The position numbers and the translations under genes were made by a program. Shown one piece after another: positions 40,789-52,329 of a DNA stretch of 64,000 nt. Position 1 is the stretch's first letter, and each line of letters starts with the position of its first letter. The notes under the pieces were generated by a model, which was not told where the DNA came from, did not search any database, and saw only the letters and a list, made by a program, of their open reading frames with translations. The stretch is taken from positions 62,001 through 126,000 of the forward strand of contig MU854378.1 in the NCBI GenBank assembly GCA_033296685.1, given 5' to 3'. The stretch is from Parachaetomium inaequale. Lineage: Eukaryota; Ascomycota; Sordariomycetes; Sordariales; Chaetomiaceae.

Positions 40789-42472
40789 TCACTCAACCTG
40801 CTTCTCACACCCAATCCTCCCCAAAAGCTCCTTGCGGTCGCTGTGGCCCGGCAGGCTGACACCCGTAGTAGCCGGCGCCTGGTGCCGCTTAACCCCGCTC
40901 CGGCGCTCCCAGTTCTTGAGATCGAGTTCCTCGACGCCGACCTCCTCCTCGAGCGGCTCCGCCTCCTCATACACAAACTCGTCCTCCTCCTCCTCCTCAC
41001 CCTCCCCCTCACCCTCACCCTCGCCGGCCTCATCGTCGCTGCGCACGTCCTCGGCGGCGCCCCCCTTGAGCACCTTCATAGCGACGCGCACAATCATGGA
41101 GAACCACATGATGGTGAGGCCCTGCAGGAAGAGCAGCATGGACAAGAACGACCACTTGACCGACTCGTTGTAGCAAAAGGTGCCCTCCGAGTCCCAGAGC
41201 GGCTCGAGCAGGTAGGTGAAGCCCTTGTCGGTGGGCGGGGGGAAGGGCCCCGTCAGGTTATCGCGCGCGCCCCTGAAGCAGCCGTTGGGCATGATCTCGG
41301 GGGTGTGCGCCCAGACGGAGTAGCACACGGCCAGGTACAGGAAGTGGCGGCAGACCAGCCACGAGGCCATGAAGAGGCCGAACATGACGTCGCAGATGGT
41401 GTGGTAGCCGAGGTATTTGAGGCATTTGGCGATCTAGATGTGTGGCACACGGGGAAGTGGTTAGCAAACATGGGTTGTGTGCGTGGTGGGACGGGGTGGG
41501 GGGTGGTGTATTACCCCCAATGCCAGGTCCGACAGGTCCATCAGGATCAGGATGAGGTTGCCGACGCGCGTGTGGCCGTAGCGGTACGAGGTGTAGATGA
41601 GGACGCTCGTGACGATGTGGTGGGTGAACATCTGCCAGTGGTCCTTGCGGCGCTCCTCGATGTTGATGACGATGAGCTGCTGCAGCCAGAAGCCCAGCTG
41701 CGCGAGCATGTAGCCCTTCATGAAGCCCGTCAGCTCGCGGTCGGGCCAGCCGGTCCACAGCTCGCGCAGGTTGAAGTAGGCCGGCGACTGGCAGTAGATG
41801 TACTGGGGGCACTGTCAGCGAACGAACGCGCAGTCCGGGGCAAGGCGAGGGGGCGCCCGCACAAACGTACCACGCCGAGGGGCCAGAAGAAGGCGTAGTA
41901 GACCGACATCCACGCCTGCTCGCTAAACCTGGTGATGTCCTTCCGCTTGGAGATGCCCTGCGACTTGGCGAAGGGCGCGAGGATGTACTCCATGGTGGCG
42001 GCGCGCAGGCCGGTCAGGAGCACGATGGAGAAGAAGACGAGGTGGCCATCGGCCCAGCCGAGCCCGTAGTTGCCGGTGCTCGGGTTGTAGTAGGAGAGGT
42101 TGAAGTATTTGGCCGTGTAGTCGCGGGCGCGGGGCATGCCGTGGGCGAGGAAGAGGAGGGCGAGGAGGTTGAAGGAGAAGCCTGAGCCGAGGTTAGAGGT
42201 TAGCTCCGTGATCAGAGAGAGAGGTGTGGGCAGGAAAGGAAAAGGGGCCTCGACGCACCGATCTGGTTGTTGACGAACCAGCGGGTGAGCTGCTTCATGG
42301 GGCCCTCGTTTTTCCTCTTGACGCGGCGGACGAGGACGACGTTGCTGTTCGCCTGCTTGTAAAGCGGCCCGTTCATGTGCTGGGGCTTCCCACTCCTCCG
42401 TGGCGCACGGCCCGAGGGCTTCGCCGTGCCATTGCCATGGCTTGTTGGTGTTGGGGTCGTCGGGGAGCTCAT
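40789..42472 (-). CDS. Ceramide synthase (Lag1/Lac1 type, TLC domain)
   Basis: Exons (minus) 42259-42472, 41871-42181, 41515-41802 and 40789-41433 give 485 aa. The enzyme acylates sphingoid bases with acyl-CoA in the endoplasmic reticulum. The TLC domain spans roughly 130-370 with several membrane segments; the Lag1 motif is clear, with the catalytic His236-His237 in WQMFTHHIVTSVLIY and the following RVGNLILILMDLSD. The N-terminus is hydrophilic and basic. The C-terminus after the last membrane segment (LQGLTIMWFSMIVRV) is long and very acidic (GEGEGEGEGEEEEEDEF), ending in GCEKQVE. All introns are GT-AG. Confidence 0.93.
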
Positions 42473-44169
42473 GGTCGCCTCGTCCAGCAACTGGCAACGC
42501 GCCAATTGGTCGTGTCGAGCGGTATCGTGGCCTGGGGAGGCTGTCGTCGGGATGGTCCCGGGGGACGGGTTCTCGAGGGGGGGGGCTGGACTGGACAGGG
42601 GAAGGGGAGTCTGCGAGACTCTGGAAATAAGGCGCCAACCGACTGCAGCTTCAGTCGTCCACTGGGACCGTCGTCGAGGAAAGAGTGCAAAAAGGATGCG
42701 CCGAACACCAGGCTTGCGTCAACAACGGCAATGGGACGCAGACACAGACACGGGGACGGAAAACGAGCGACAGGAGACGGACAAGGGCAGCGGGTTCGGC
42801 TGCTCCACCCCGTTGGCAGTGTGCAGTGTGCCCGTGACAAAATGTTGAATTTGGAGGCTGGCCCCACTGAAGATCGAGGCGCACAAAGGCGGTGGGCAAC
42901 CCTGGAAGTCCCCCTGCAGCTTCCAAGGTTCCTGGCCGCGCAGGGATTCGTCCCAATTCGAGCGCGGGATTGGCCGAGCCAGCCCTGGAGGACCCGGGAG
43001 CACTTCAGCTCGTCCATGGCTGCCAATGCCAGGCCGAGAATATTCATTCAACATCGTGAACTTTGAGAACCTTGTGCTGGATTTCTCGGGAGAACTGCAC
43101 AGTACAGAGTCGGGCAAGTCAAGAAAACATCTCTTTGGCAAATGTCAGTGGAATACGACCTGCCACCGTGCCGATGCCAGGATTACACCATCGGCTCGGG
43201 TGTTGGCTGGCGATGGCCAAGTGCTGAAGCGGAGAGATGGAGTCCCGGTCAACCCCCGCCTTTTCCTTTTCTCGGTCGGCCGCGGCCCGCGGGGTCGCTG
43301 CAGACCTGGACACTGTCTGTGACAGGACGACACTGCATTTGATCAGCTTCCAAGATCAAGCCGCCGGCCTGCAGCTGCCAATGGGACGCTCTTGTTGGGG
43401 CATGTTCCTCGTTCTGTGATGTTCAGTTGCAGGTTTCGACGACAGCGGCCCGAAAATCATCTGGACAAGGTAATTCCGCTGTTATCAGGATGGAAGCGCG
43501 CGAAGCCCACCTGCGATTTTGTCGGACGCCATTGTCAAGCGAACATTAGGTACCTTAGTTATTCCCAAGCCGTAACTGGATACCTGGTAATTAACGTCGA
43601 GGTTCCATAGGTATTCCGTACAGTTCAACCCTCGTTTGTTTGTTAGCGCGGGACTCTTCGTTTATCCCTGACTTTAGAGCTAGAAAAGATAGAAAACAAA
43701 GCAAAAAAAAGAGTAATAGGAAAGAAAATGGAATTGGAAAGGATAAATCTCTTTCCCTCTCTCTTTCTCTCCTCCCCTCTTTCCCTCTTTCCCTCTTTCC
43801 CTCTTTTTTTCTGAAGAAAAAAACAGGTAGAATATCGTTCTAACGATTACAACCTTAAGCAAGACCAACCTTTTTCTCACCAGGTCAGGCGCTAACGAAC
43901 AAACACGGGGGGAAATTGGAACGTTGTCGATTCAGGGTTGGCTGTGCGTGGCCCAGCCACCGGGAATTGCTTTTGATACTCGATGCCGATCGTCATATCC
44001 AACCCTAACCCCCTCAGCCCTGAGTTAACCCAGGGTCGAGCTCGGCCTTTGGCCTTGGCAGCCTTGCGCCTCGTCGTCAATCTCGAATTCCAGCAGCCTT
44101 CCCTCCACCCACCTCCAACACCAACCCCCCTCCCCTCCCCCACCATCGGGCTCATCCCATCCCATCACA
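42473..44169. promoter_or_regulatory. Divergent intergenic region, ceramide synthase / Ist3
   Basis: 1.7 kb between diverging starts. A TCTCTTTCCCTC-type pyrimidine repeat lies at about 43750-43810 and a telobox-like CCAACCCTAACCCCC at 43999-44013. Frames within show no family resemblance. Confidence 0.5.
43999..44013 (+). promoter_or_regulatory. Telobox-like element upstream of ist3
   Basis: CCAACCCTAACCCCC, about 157 bp upstream of the Ist3 ATG. Such AACCCTAA elements are bound by Myb-type telomere/promoter factors in other eukaryotes; a role here is inferred. Confidence 0.35.
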
Positions 44170-45201
44170 ATGAACCAAATCCGCGCCATCCAAGCGCTCA
44201 ATAAGCGCGAGATCGAAAACGGCGTGCCCCCCTCCGCCTCCTGGCACACCGACTACCGCGACACGGCCTTCGTCTACTTCGGCGGCCTGCCCTACGAGCT
44301 GTCCGAGGGCGACGTGGCGACAATCTTCAGCCAGTTCGGCGAGCCGGTGTTCCTCAAGCTGGCGCGCGACAAGGAGACAGGCAAATCAAAAGGGTTTGGG
44401 TGGCTGAAATACGAGGACCAGCGCAGCACCGACCTGGCCGTCGACAACCTGGGCGGTGCGGAAATTGGCGGCCGCATGGTGCGCGTCGACCACGCGCGGT
44501 ACCAGGTGCGGGATGATGAGGATTTGGAGGAGTGCAAGATTGGGTGGGAGGATATGTTGCGGCGGGAGAGGGCTGAGAAGGGGCTGCCGAGTGACGGGGA
44601 GGGGGAGGATGACGAGACGGATGAGGAGCGGCAGGCGGCACGGCCGATGATCAAAGAGGAGAGGGAGCTGCAGCTGCTGATGCAGAACCATGATGACGAC
44701 GACCCGATGAAGGAGTTTCTTGTCGAGGAGAAGAAGAAGGAGGTCGAGGAGGCGCTGCGGCGGGAGAAGAGGCGGGCGGAGAAGGAAGGTCGCAAACACA
44801 GGGACAGGGACAGCAGGTATCGGCACCGCTCGCACCGGTCGAAGAGGGACGAGAGCGGCGACGAGGGGAGGGATAGAGACACATACAGAGATAGGGGCGA
44901 GCATGGTTCTGATCGGAAGTCGAGGTCCAAGAGGGACGGGGCACCGGTTGAGGACGAGCGAAGGAAACGCCGTCGGGATTCTCCCGGTCGGGAGCGCAGC
45001 CGTGAAGGCCGCGAGACCAAAGACCGTCGCCGCCGAGATGACCGCGACGAGGATGGCCACCGAAAAGACCGTGATAGGCATCGGCGCCATGATCGGGAAG
45101 ACACCCCCGATCGCGGAGAGCGTCGGCACCGCGATTTGGAGGATAGGAGACGGCGCGACAAGAGGAGTCGAAGCCGATCGCCGCGCTCTTACCGAGATTG
45201 A
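44170..45201 (+). CDS. ist3: Ist3/Snu17 (RBMX2-like) spliceosomal RNA-binding protein
   Basis: A single exon of 343 aa. The RRM occupies about residues 33-111, with RNP2 AFVYFGGLPYEL and RNP1 KSKGFGWLKY. The N-terminal MNQIRAIQALNKREIENGV and the segment just after the RRM (VDHARYQVRDDEDL, then IGWEDMLRRERAEKG) are hallmarks of Ist3/RBMX2, the U2 snRNP-associated subunit of the RES (pre-mRNA retention and splicing) complex. Yeast Ist3 is short; here the C-terminal half is a long Arg/Asp/Lys/Glu tail (RDRDRHRRHDREDTPDRGER) ending RSRSRSPRSYRD, as in animal RBMX2. It acts in the nucleus. Confidence 0.92.
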   Translation: MNQIRAIQALNKREIENGVPPSASWHTDYRDTAFVYFGGLPYELSEGDVATIFSQFGEPVFLKLARDKETGKSKGFGWLKYEDQRSTDLAVDNLGGAEIGGRMVRVDHARYQVRDDEDLEECKIGWEDMLRRERAEKGLPSDGEGEDDETDEERQAARPMIKEERELQLLMQNHDDDDPMKEFLVEEKKKEVEEALRREKRRAEKEGRKHRDRDSRYRHRSHRSKRDESGDEGRDRDTYRDRGEHGSDRKSRSKRDGAPVEDERRKRRRDSPGRERSREGRETKDRRRRDDRDEDGHRKDRDRHRRHDREDTPDRGERRHRDLEDRRRRDKRSRSRSPRSYRD

Positions 45202-45388
45202 GGATGCCTCATGGCGAGGTAGACACCAATACCTGAGCTCTGCACGGGGGCGGCCGTCGATTGAGAATGCACGATACTTGAGATACCCATACAGTCCATA
45301 AAGTAATAAACCAACCACTGATGTCTAGCAATACATCCCAACCTGCCCAGAGACACCCCCGGCTAAGTATGCTCCCGTAGCGCCGAAT

Positions 45389-45410
45389 CCCCCCCCCCCC
45401 CCCCCCCCCC
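45389..45410 (+). repeat. Homopolymer C22
   Basis: Twenty-two C residues followed by A5, between the converging ist3 and PROPPIN genes. Confidence 0.95.
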
Positions 45411-45487
45411 AAAAAGCAACTCCATCTCCATCACTCCAGCCCTGAACGCCATAGGTAAATCACAGGTTGTTGCAGTGAAACACAAAC

Positions 45488-46943
45488 TCACGGCCCAGCA
45501 AGATACCGCTTCCACCCCTCCCGCACGCAGTGCCGCCGCCCGTCCGAGCCCTCCTGCACCACAAACTTCTCCCAGCGCGCGTCCTTGCCCGCGCCCACGA
45601 CCAGCAGCGCGTCCTCGCCCACCCACCCAATCACGCCCTTGGGCGGCTTGGACGTGCCCAGCGTCGTGCTCTCCGACACGGGCAGCCCGCCGACGACGCC
45701 GCCCGCGCCCGCGCCCTCGACGTCATCGTCCGCCGCGAACCGCGCCGACGCGATCGAGTAGACGTCCGAGAACATGCGCGGCATCATGGGGATCTTGGAG
45801 AGGATGCCCCACTTGCCTCGGCCGTCGGCGCCGGTAGTGGTGTCTGACGGCCCGCCGTTGCCTCCGTTTTGTTGCTGTTGTAGTTGTTGCTGCTGTTGTT
45901 GTTGGCGAGACGGCCGCCTGGGATGTGGTACGTCGAAGATGTGCAGCGTGGACTTGTCCGATGTACAGGCGAGCATGGTGCCCGACGGGTTGAAGGCCAG
46001 CGAGAAAATGGTTGCTGGGTCGATTCCGCGACGCAGCTCTACCAGCCGGGCGCAGTTGCTTGTTGAAAAGACGCGGATGAGAGTCCCCTATCATAGCATT
46101 AGTGGTTCGTCGGGGAGAAGAGAGGTGGTGTTGAGGAAAACCTACCGTCTCGCTCGCCGTAGCGAGCAGCTCACCATCCGGGCTCAGCTGGATCGCCTTC
46201 ACGGCAGACGTATGCGCGGGGATGATGCTGACGTTGCCCGTCGCGATCTCGACCAACTGCACGTGCCCCGTCGTCCTACCGGGAAAGGCAATCCTCTTCG
46301 GGGACAGGCAGCACAGCCCCCAGGGGTTGTTGGCCGTCTCGTAGGCCGACAGCAGGTTGGGCGGCTTGGCGAATCTGTAGACGCGCACGCTGTTCTGCAG
46401 CACGACCACGATGTGCTCCTTGGAGAGCTGGGCGCCCCGTACGGGAGTCAGGGCGCTGATCTCGAGGGCTGCTTTGCTTTTGAGGTCGTCCCAGATGATG
46501 AGCTGGCCATGTGTTAATAATCATTCTTTTACGCGGGATGAAAGGCTTGCCTTGTTTGCTGCAAACTTGGGCTGTCTTCCTCCGCCGACGAGGCCGACGT
46601 AGTTAGCCTTGCCCATCATCTGGACCAGGCCCACGCCGGCGTTGAAGTCTGGTGGTGTGTTAGTGGTTGGCTGCTGGAGATGGAAGCCATCGGCTTACCC
46701 CGTGTCTCGCGCAGAAGGCATGTGTCCGCGTCCAAGACTGCCGGTCGTTAGCTACAAGGATACGAGAAATCAAGGGGAGATGACCGTGGTTCCGAGGGGC
46801 ATCATCGTAATGCTGATCCTGTGTGGGGACGTACTGCAGAAGCCCGTGTTGAGTCCCACAGCGAAACGGCTGCAATCGTCGTTGAACGAAATGGAGAGAA
46901 CAACCGTCGCGCTGGGGCTCTCAAGAGGGGTCCGGGTGTTCAT
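45488..46943 (-). CDS. hsv2: PROPPIN autophagy protein, Hsv2/Atg18 family
   Basis: Exons (minus) 46835-46943, 46699-46737, 46551-46648, 46146-46502 and 45488-46087 give 400 aa. PROPPINs are seven-bladed propellers that bind PI3P or PI(3,5)P2 on endosomes and autophagic membranes through the L/FRRG motif, present as LRRG at 219-222 in LVELRRGIDPATIFSL. Other family blocks are VVLSISFNDDCSRFAVGL at the N-terminus, ANYVGLVGGG and LIIWDDLKSKA. The short form without long extra loops points to Hsv2 rather than Atg18. The variable loop is a poly-Gln run (RQQQQQQQLQQQQ). Intron 3 (46503-46550) has a GC donor (AAG|GCAAGC). The gene is divergent from the septin. Confidence 0.88.
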
Positions 46944-48015
46944 CTTGATGGCCGGTGATGATGGGCTGGTTTAACGAGCGTGGGTGAAACGAGGTCGGAG
47001 ATGGCGGCAGCCTGCGGTGCACACCGAGCGGAGAGCCGGGCCCGGGGATGGAAGCCGAGGATGTATTTGCGCTCCGGCGGACGATGGCCGGATTTTCCGA
47101 CTCGGACGATCTTGATTCAATGGAAGCCGATGCTACGAGTTCATTCTGGAAGACGGCTCTGGAGGGGTTGATGAGACGAGACTCTGATGGGTTGGGGTTG
47201 ACGTCCCCCGCTGCAGTGTGTCGACGCAGGCGATGTGAGACGGAACGAATGAAGGGAACGGATAATGAATCAGCAGGCAGGCAGTGATGCAAAGCGCAAA
47301 GCAAAGAAGGTCTTGCGTTGGGGGGCGGTAATTAGTTTAAAAGATGCTTCATAGCTCCTGAGCCTGAATGCACATCAAAGAATCGGATTTCGTTTCGATT
47401 GTTAGGACGAACCGGGCCTTCTCCAGAGCCAGGCCGTGCTGTCACGAGCTGCCTGGCCGCAGCGCTCTCAGTGAGGCGTCGGCGTTTTGGGCTGAGCAAG
47501 ACGAGAGCGGGCGCACAGGCCAGCCATATCCACCAACCAGGACAGTTGCCGCCAGCTGGTGGGCTATCTGGGTGGAGCCCTTGTCGAGGAACAGCCGTCT
47601 TGGGCCTGGGGGTCTGGAGCACGCCTTGCCGCATCTGCTCTAGCGCCCCTTGGAACGAGCGACCCCTGAATTGCGGGTTGGCTGCTCCTGGGCGCTGGGT
47701 GGCAGCTCAAGGTGCTTGCTCCTGCCCAGTGCCGCCAGTCGTAGCACCGCAACATTTTGTGAAATTACCATTTTCCGACAAGGCCCATTCCCGACCTCTC
47801 TCCTTTTCCCAACCCGCAACTGCTGTCGCCCGAGCTCGACGACCGCAACCCGCAACCACTTCCTCGACGCCGACTTTTTGGCCGCTGGATAGAGCCACTC
47901 GTCCATTTAGCTTTACCTTCCCTGCTGCTTCTCTGCGGCCGGCGCTAGTTTTACCCGTGCCCCCAAAATCCCGACGCGACTCGGCTCCCCGACTCCACGA
48001 CTCCACACCAACATC
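46944..48015. promoter_or_regulatory. Divergent intergenic region, PROPPIN / septin
   Basis: 1.07 kb between diverging starts. The last 300 bp before the septin are pyrimidine-rich. No gene seen. Confidence 0.5.
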
Positions 48016-49627
48016 ATGTCTTCTCCGGCCGTACGTCTGCCTTTCCCTGTCTCCCCAGCGCCATCGTGATATCTGCCGTCTATCCCGACCGCTTCGCCGT
48101 TTCAATCCAGCACTCTGCACCCCCCGCGACCCCGTCTCGCCTCCACCGCTCGTCATCAGCGACCGTCGAGCTGTCGAGCTAACATGTTTACGACACAGAA
48201 GATGATCCGTCGGAAGAAGAATGTCAAGAAGGGAATCCAGTTCTGCCTGATGGTCTGCGGTGCCTCAGGTACTGGTGAGTCGCTGTTTCAGCCCTGCAGC
48301 AGCGTGCGGTCAGCGCTAATGTTGATTCTCTGTAGGACGGACCACCTTCGTCAACACCCTCTGCGGCCAGCCCGTGCTTTCGCACAAGGAGTCCGACGAC
48401 TCGAGCACCGCTCATGTCGAGGAGGGCGTTAAGATCAAGCCCGTGACCGTCGGTACGCATACCCCATACATACCCTTGAGAGTTGTGGTCGATGGAAGCC
48501 TAACCGCCCCGCAGAGCTCGAGCTGGATGAGGAGGGCACGCGCATCTCCCTGACCATTGTCGACACTCCTGGCTTCGGTGACCAGATCGACAACGAGGCC
48601 AGGTACGCTTCAGACAGCATCCCCGACACCTTAGATCGCTTGCTGACATCATCCCTTCAACAGCTTCTCAGAGATTGTTGGCTACCTCGAGAGGCAATAC
48701 GATGACATTCTTGCCGAGGAATCGCGTATCAAGCGTAACCCCCGCTTCAGAGACAATCGTGTGCACGCCATGCTCTACTTCATCACCCCCACCGGCCATG
48801 GGTAATTGCCCTTTCGCACTCGCATGGATATGATGCTGACCTGTTACAGTCTCCGTGAGCTCGACATTGAGCTGATGAAGCGCCTCGCTCCCCGCGTCAA
48901 CGTCATCCCCGTCATCGGTCGTGCCGACTCCCTCACCCCCTCGGAGCTTGCCGAGTCCAAGAAGCTGGTGATGGAGGACATCGAGCACTACCGCATCCCG
49001 GTCTACAACTTCCCGTACGACATCGAGGAGGACGACGAGGACACGGTCGAGGAGAATGCCGAGCTTAGAGGGCTGATGCCATTTGCCATTGTCGGATCGG
49101 AGGATGTGGTCGAGATCGGCGGCCGCCAGGTGCGCGCCCGCCAATACCCCTGGGGCGTCGTCGAGGTCGACAACCCGCGCCACTCGGACTTCCTCGCCAT
49201 CCGGTCCGCCTTGCTGCACAGCCATCTTGCCGACCTGAAGGAGATCACCCACGACTTCCTCTACGAGAACTATCGTACCGAGAAGCTTAGCAAGAGTGTC
49301 GAGGGCGGTGCTGGAGTGTACGTTGTCCCCGTGGACAAGGGCCAGTTGAATTCTGCTAACATAGTATCTAGCGATTCCTCGATGAACCCCGAGGATCTCG
49401 CCTCGCAGTCTGTCCGCCTCAAGGAGGAGCAGCTTCGGCGCGAGGAGGAGAAGCTCCGCGAGATCGAGGTCAAGGTGCAGCGCGAGATCAACGAGAAGCG
49501 CCAAGAGCTCTTGGCTCGTGAGTCTCAGCTGCGCGAGATCGAGGCGCGCATGCAGCGCGAGGCGGCGGCAAACGCTGCGGCTCAACAGGCTGCGGCTGCC
49601 AACCACGAGGCCAACGGCGCCGAGTAG
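48016..49627 (+). CDS. cdc11: Septin, Cdc11/AspA type
   Basis: Exons 48016-48030, 48199-48274, 48336-48452, 48515-48602, 48664-48801, 48850-49317 and 49372-49627 give 385 aa. Septins are GTP-binding proteins that polymerise into filaments at septa and hyphal branch sites. The G1 loop is GASGTGRT (26-33), with Arg in place of the usual Lys, as in Cdc11-type septins; G3 is DTPGFGD and G4 is GRADS. The Cdc11-specific blocks FVNTLCGQPVL, ILAEESRIKRNPRFRDNRVH and FITPTGHGLRELDIELM are present, and a coiled coil (EEQLRREEEKLREIEVKVQR) ends the protein. The first coding exon is only 15 nt. The last intron (54 nt) is in frame and stop-free. Confidence 0.93.
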
Positions 49628-50672
49628 CACTGAGGCGCCTTTCCCTCGACTATTCGGGAGCAGCTTGATATTCCCAACCGCTGCTGCACCGACATGGCCA
49701 AAGTTCGAACCGTTTCTAGGCGGCCTTTCATGCGACCCGATCTTTCCGTGCAGGCGTTGGTTCTCCTGTTGTTTAGAGACAAAATATCCCCCCCGCTGTT
49801 TCTTGCGCTTTTCATGATATCCGCTGCTCAACCAACCCCAGGGTATGGACGATCGGCAGGGCGGTGTCGAGGTGCCGGCCAGAGTGGTTTGTTGATGGAC
49901 TGTCAAGAGCGAGGAGCAGTGAAGGTCGTCAGGGGTTCCTGGGTCCGTGGTCTGGTTGTCGATGGTACGAGGCCGGGATGTGCGGTTCCCTATCGTACCA
50001 GACCATAGATGGACCGTGTGTGTGGAAGGGGCAGGGCTTGACACCGGGTGACTAGGCACGCTTTTCTTGTCCTCCATCAGCAACGCCGTCTCGGTGGTGC
50101 GAGTCCCCGTCCACCCCTTTACTTGACTGTCTGCTTTTTTCTCATTTCTACTATTGGACTTCTAATGCAGATATCACCTAAATTCAACTTTCCTACTCTC
50201 ATGCTACTCTGCTTCCACTTGTCGGGACACCTCTCGGGATCTTGCCTCAAACTTGATGAACGAACCGAGAAATAGATGTCAGTGGGAGACTAGGTGTGAG
50301 GACAATGTTGTCTGTACTTGAAGATACGAAGTTATCTGATTTAATCTCACGATATCCTGCTTACGACTGAATCCCAGCGTCCCTACGTAAACGATCAAAA
50401 ACCAAAAAGCCTCCCAAACCTAGGAAACCTGTGGAGGCGCAGCTTCCCCTCAAATACCTATCCGCACGGGTGAGCTGCATCATAGCAAAGCAGGAAGCCA
50501 AAACACGATTCAGCCCAAGGACACTCCCTCCCTTTGTCACAGCATAAAGAGACCGAACCCATTTGTCCCAACCCAAAAATACTTTACACTCCCAATCCGA
50601 CCAGTATTACCAAACCTAAGAGGCAACGGGGCCTCCTTTGCTTCCGAGCCCCTCTCAACACGCTAGCCGCAC
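49628..50672. other. Intergenic, 3' ends of converging genes
   Basis: 1.05 kb between the septin (+) and the Bax-inhibitor gene (-). Frames have no family resemblance. Confidence 0.5.
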
Positions 50673-51626
50673 CTAGTTGTTGCTCTGGCTGTTCAGGATG
50701 CGCAGGATGGCCAAAAACAGGTTGATGATGTCCAGGTACAGGCTAATAGCGGCGGCGATCTCCTCCTCGACGTGGTGCTTGCGCAGCACGAGCTGGGTAT
50801 CGACCAGCACGTAGCCGCTAAAGACGAGCGCCGTCAGCAGGCCGTAGACGAGCTCCGTGGTGCTGGTGTGCGGGAGGAAGAAGGACATGAAGCCGAAGAT
50901 GACGAGACCCCACAGCGCGCCGAACAGGTAGGGCATCCAGCTGGTGAAGTCGTATTTCGTCTGGCAGGCGAAGGCCGTCAGGAAGAGGAAGATGCCGGCT
51001 GTAAGGAAGACGGCGTTGAGCACGATGGCCGCGCTGTAGAAGGAGACGATGACGCTGATGGTGTAGGCTTCGAGGAGGGTGAAGGCGGAGAGGAAGAGGA
51101 GGTTGGTCGGGTATGAGTGGCGCTTCCAGTAGGTCAGGCCCATGCAGACCATGGAGCCGAAAAGCTGTAGGAGAGTATATGTTAGTTGGTGTGGGTGGTG
51201 TAGAGGGACAGGTCAAGTCAAGCGTACCGAAACCCAGACGATGCCGGGGTGCGACTGGATCCATGCCTTGTAGCCCTCGCTCATGAAGCTGAGCGCGCTG
51301 ACGGCGCCGGTGGCGATGAGCTGGACGGTCAGGATGGTGTAGACCTTGCGGATGAACTGGTTGCGGATCTCGACGGTCGCTTCGGCGACGGAACCTCCGA
51401 ACTGCGCGATGTCAGCGACACTGGAAGCACGAAGCATCACACTATCGTCGTGGGCGCCTACCTTGAAGTCATCGGGAAGGTTGTCCTCGCTGCTGCGCGG
51501 GCCGCCAAAGAGACGGTCCTGGTCCTGGGCGGAGCTGCTCTCGGCCTGGTACGACGGCGGCGGCTGCGTGTAATTGACGTCCGGGTCCTCCTGGGGAGCG
51601 GGCGTGTACTTGACGTTGGCCGACAT
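50673..51626 (-). CDS. Bax inhibitor-1/LFG-family membrane protein
   Basis: Exons (minus) 51462-51626, 51228-51401 and 50673-51164 give 276 aa. The Pro/Gln-rich N-terminus (NYTQPPPSYQAESS) is followed by FIRKVYTILTVQLIATG, the family's first membrane helix, and about seven hydrophobic segments in all. The C-terminal signature is GYVLVDTQLVLRKHHVEEEI, then AAAISLYLDIINLFLAILRI, with the pH-sensing Asp pair of the BI-1 fold. Yeast Bxi1/Ybh3 is the likely counterpart; the family lets Ca2+ leak from ER or vacuole and modulates cell death and the unfolded-protein response. Intron 1 (60 nt) is in frame and stop-free. Divergent from the dynein gene. Confidence 0.92.
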
Positions 51627-52329
51627 GGTTGCGGAGGGCTGCGAGCTCAGTCGCTGGGAAACGCGGGTTGTGCCAGGCAAGGTGCTGCTGATGGAGGAGA
51701 ACGACGTGGGCGCTGTCGAGCTGAAGAAGGAGAGATGGGCGAGGCTGGCCTTTGAGGTTGAAGCCGCGATGACGAACGCTGCGATGGATGACCCGAAAGG
51801 TGGGGAGGCCTGGGTGCCTGCTAACGTGAACTATCAGTGGCGGAGCTGTGGCCACCTGCGGGTGGGAACCTCTCAGATTGGACGACGGGAAGCTGGGGAA
51901 ATCGCACAGTTGCATTTGGCTGCCGTTTGCCAAGCCAGAACGGGGCGAGATGCAACAAACCGAAGGCAGCAATTGCCGTCAGGGTTCGGGTTGCAGCCGG
52001 CCTGCAATCTGGAATCCCTGTCTTTCCTCCCTGCAGCGATCCACTCAATCGTTGCATCGTTGATTTCGAACTCAAGTCGCGTCTCTCCGCCCACCTCGCC
52101 AGCGAATCGTGTTTGACAGTCCGCACAGATTTGACCCAATCCCAGAAACCAGCCGACAAACGACTCCCGAACGGGCCCGCTTGGAGGCATGAGCACAGCG
52201 AGACGAGACGGCTAGCCAGCGACCTTAAGCTCGACTCTCCCCTCTTCCTCGCGACCCCCTGAAACATCCTAAACATACAAACAACCACCGATGCGCAAGA
52301 CTGCGGCTCACCCTTGAGCGAGCGCAGCC
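51627..52329. promoter_or_regulatory. Divergent promoter, Bax inhibitor / dynein light intermediate chain
   Basis: 703 bp between diverging starts, with no clear TATA box. Plus-strand frames have no family resemblance. Confidence 0.55.

Noticed and set aside
40570..41898. Plus-strand 442-codon ORF
   Set aside because: Antisense to the ceramide synthase exons, which carry the clear Lag1 motif.
44292..45161. Minus-strand Ser/Arg-rich 289-codon ORF
   Set aside because: Mirror of the Arg/Asp-rich tail of Ist3; a known artefact of repetitive RD/RS codons.
48668..50083. Minus-strand 471-codon ORF
   Set aside because: Antisense to the septin; no recognisable domain.
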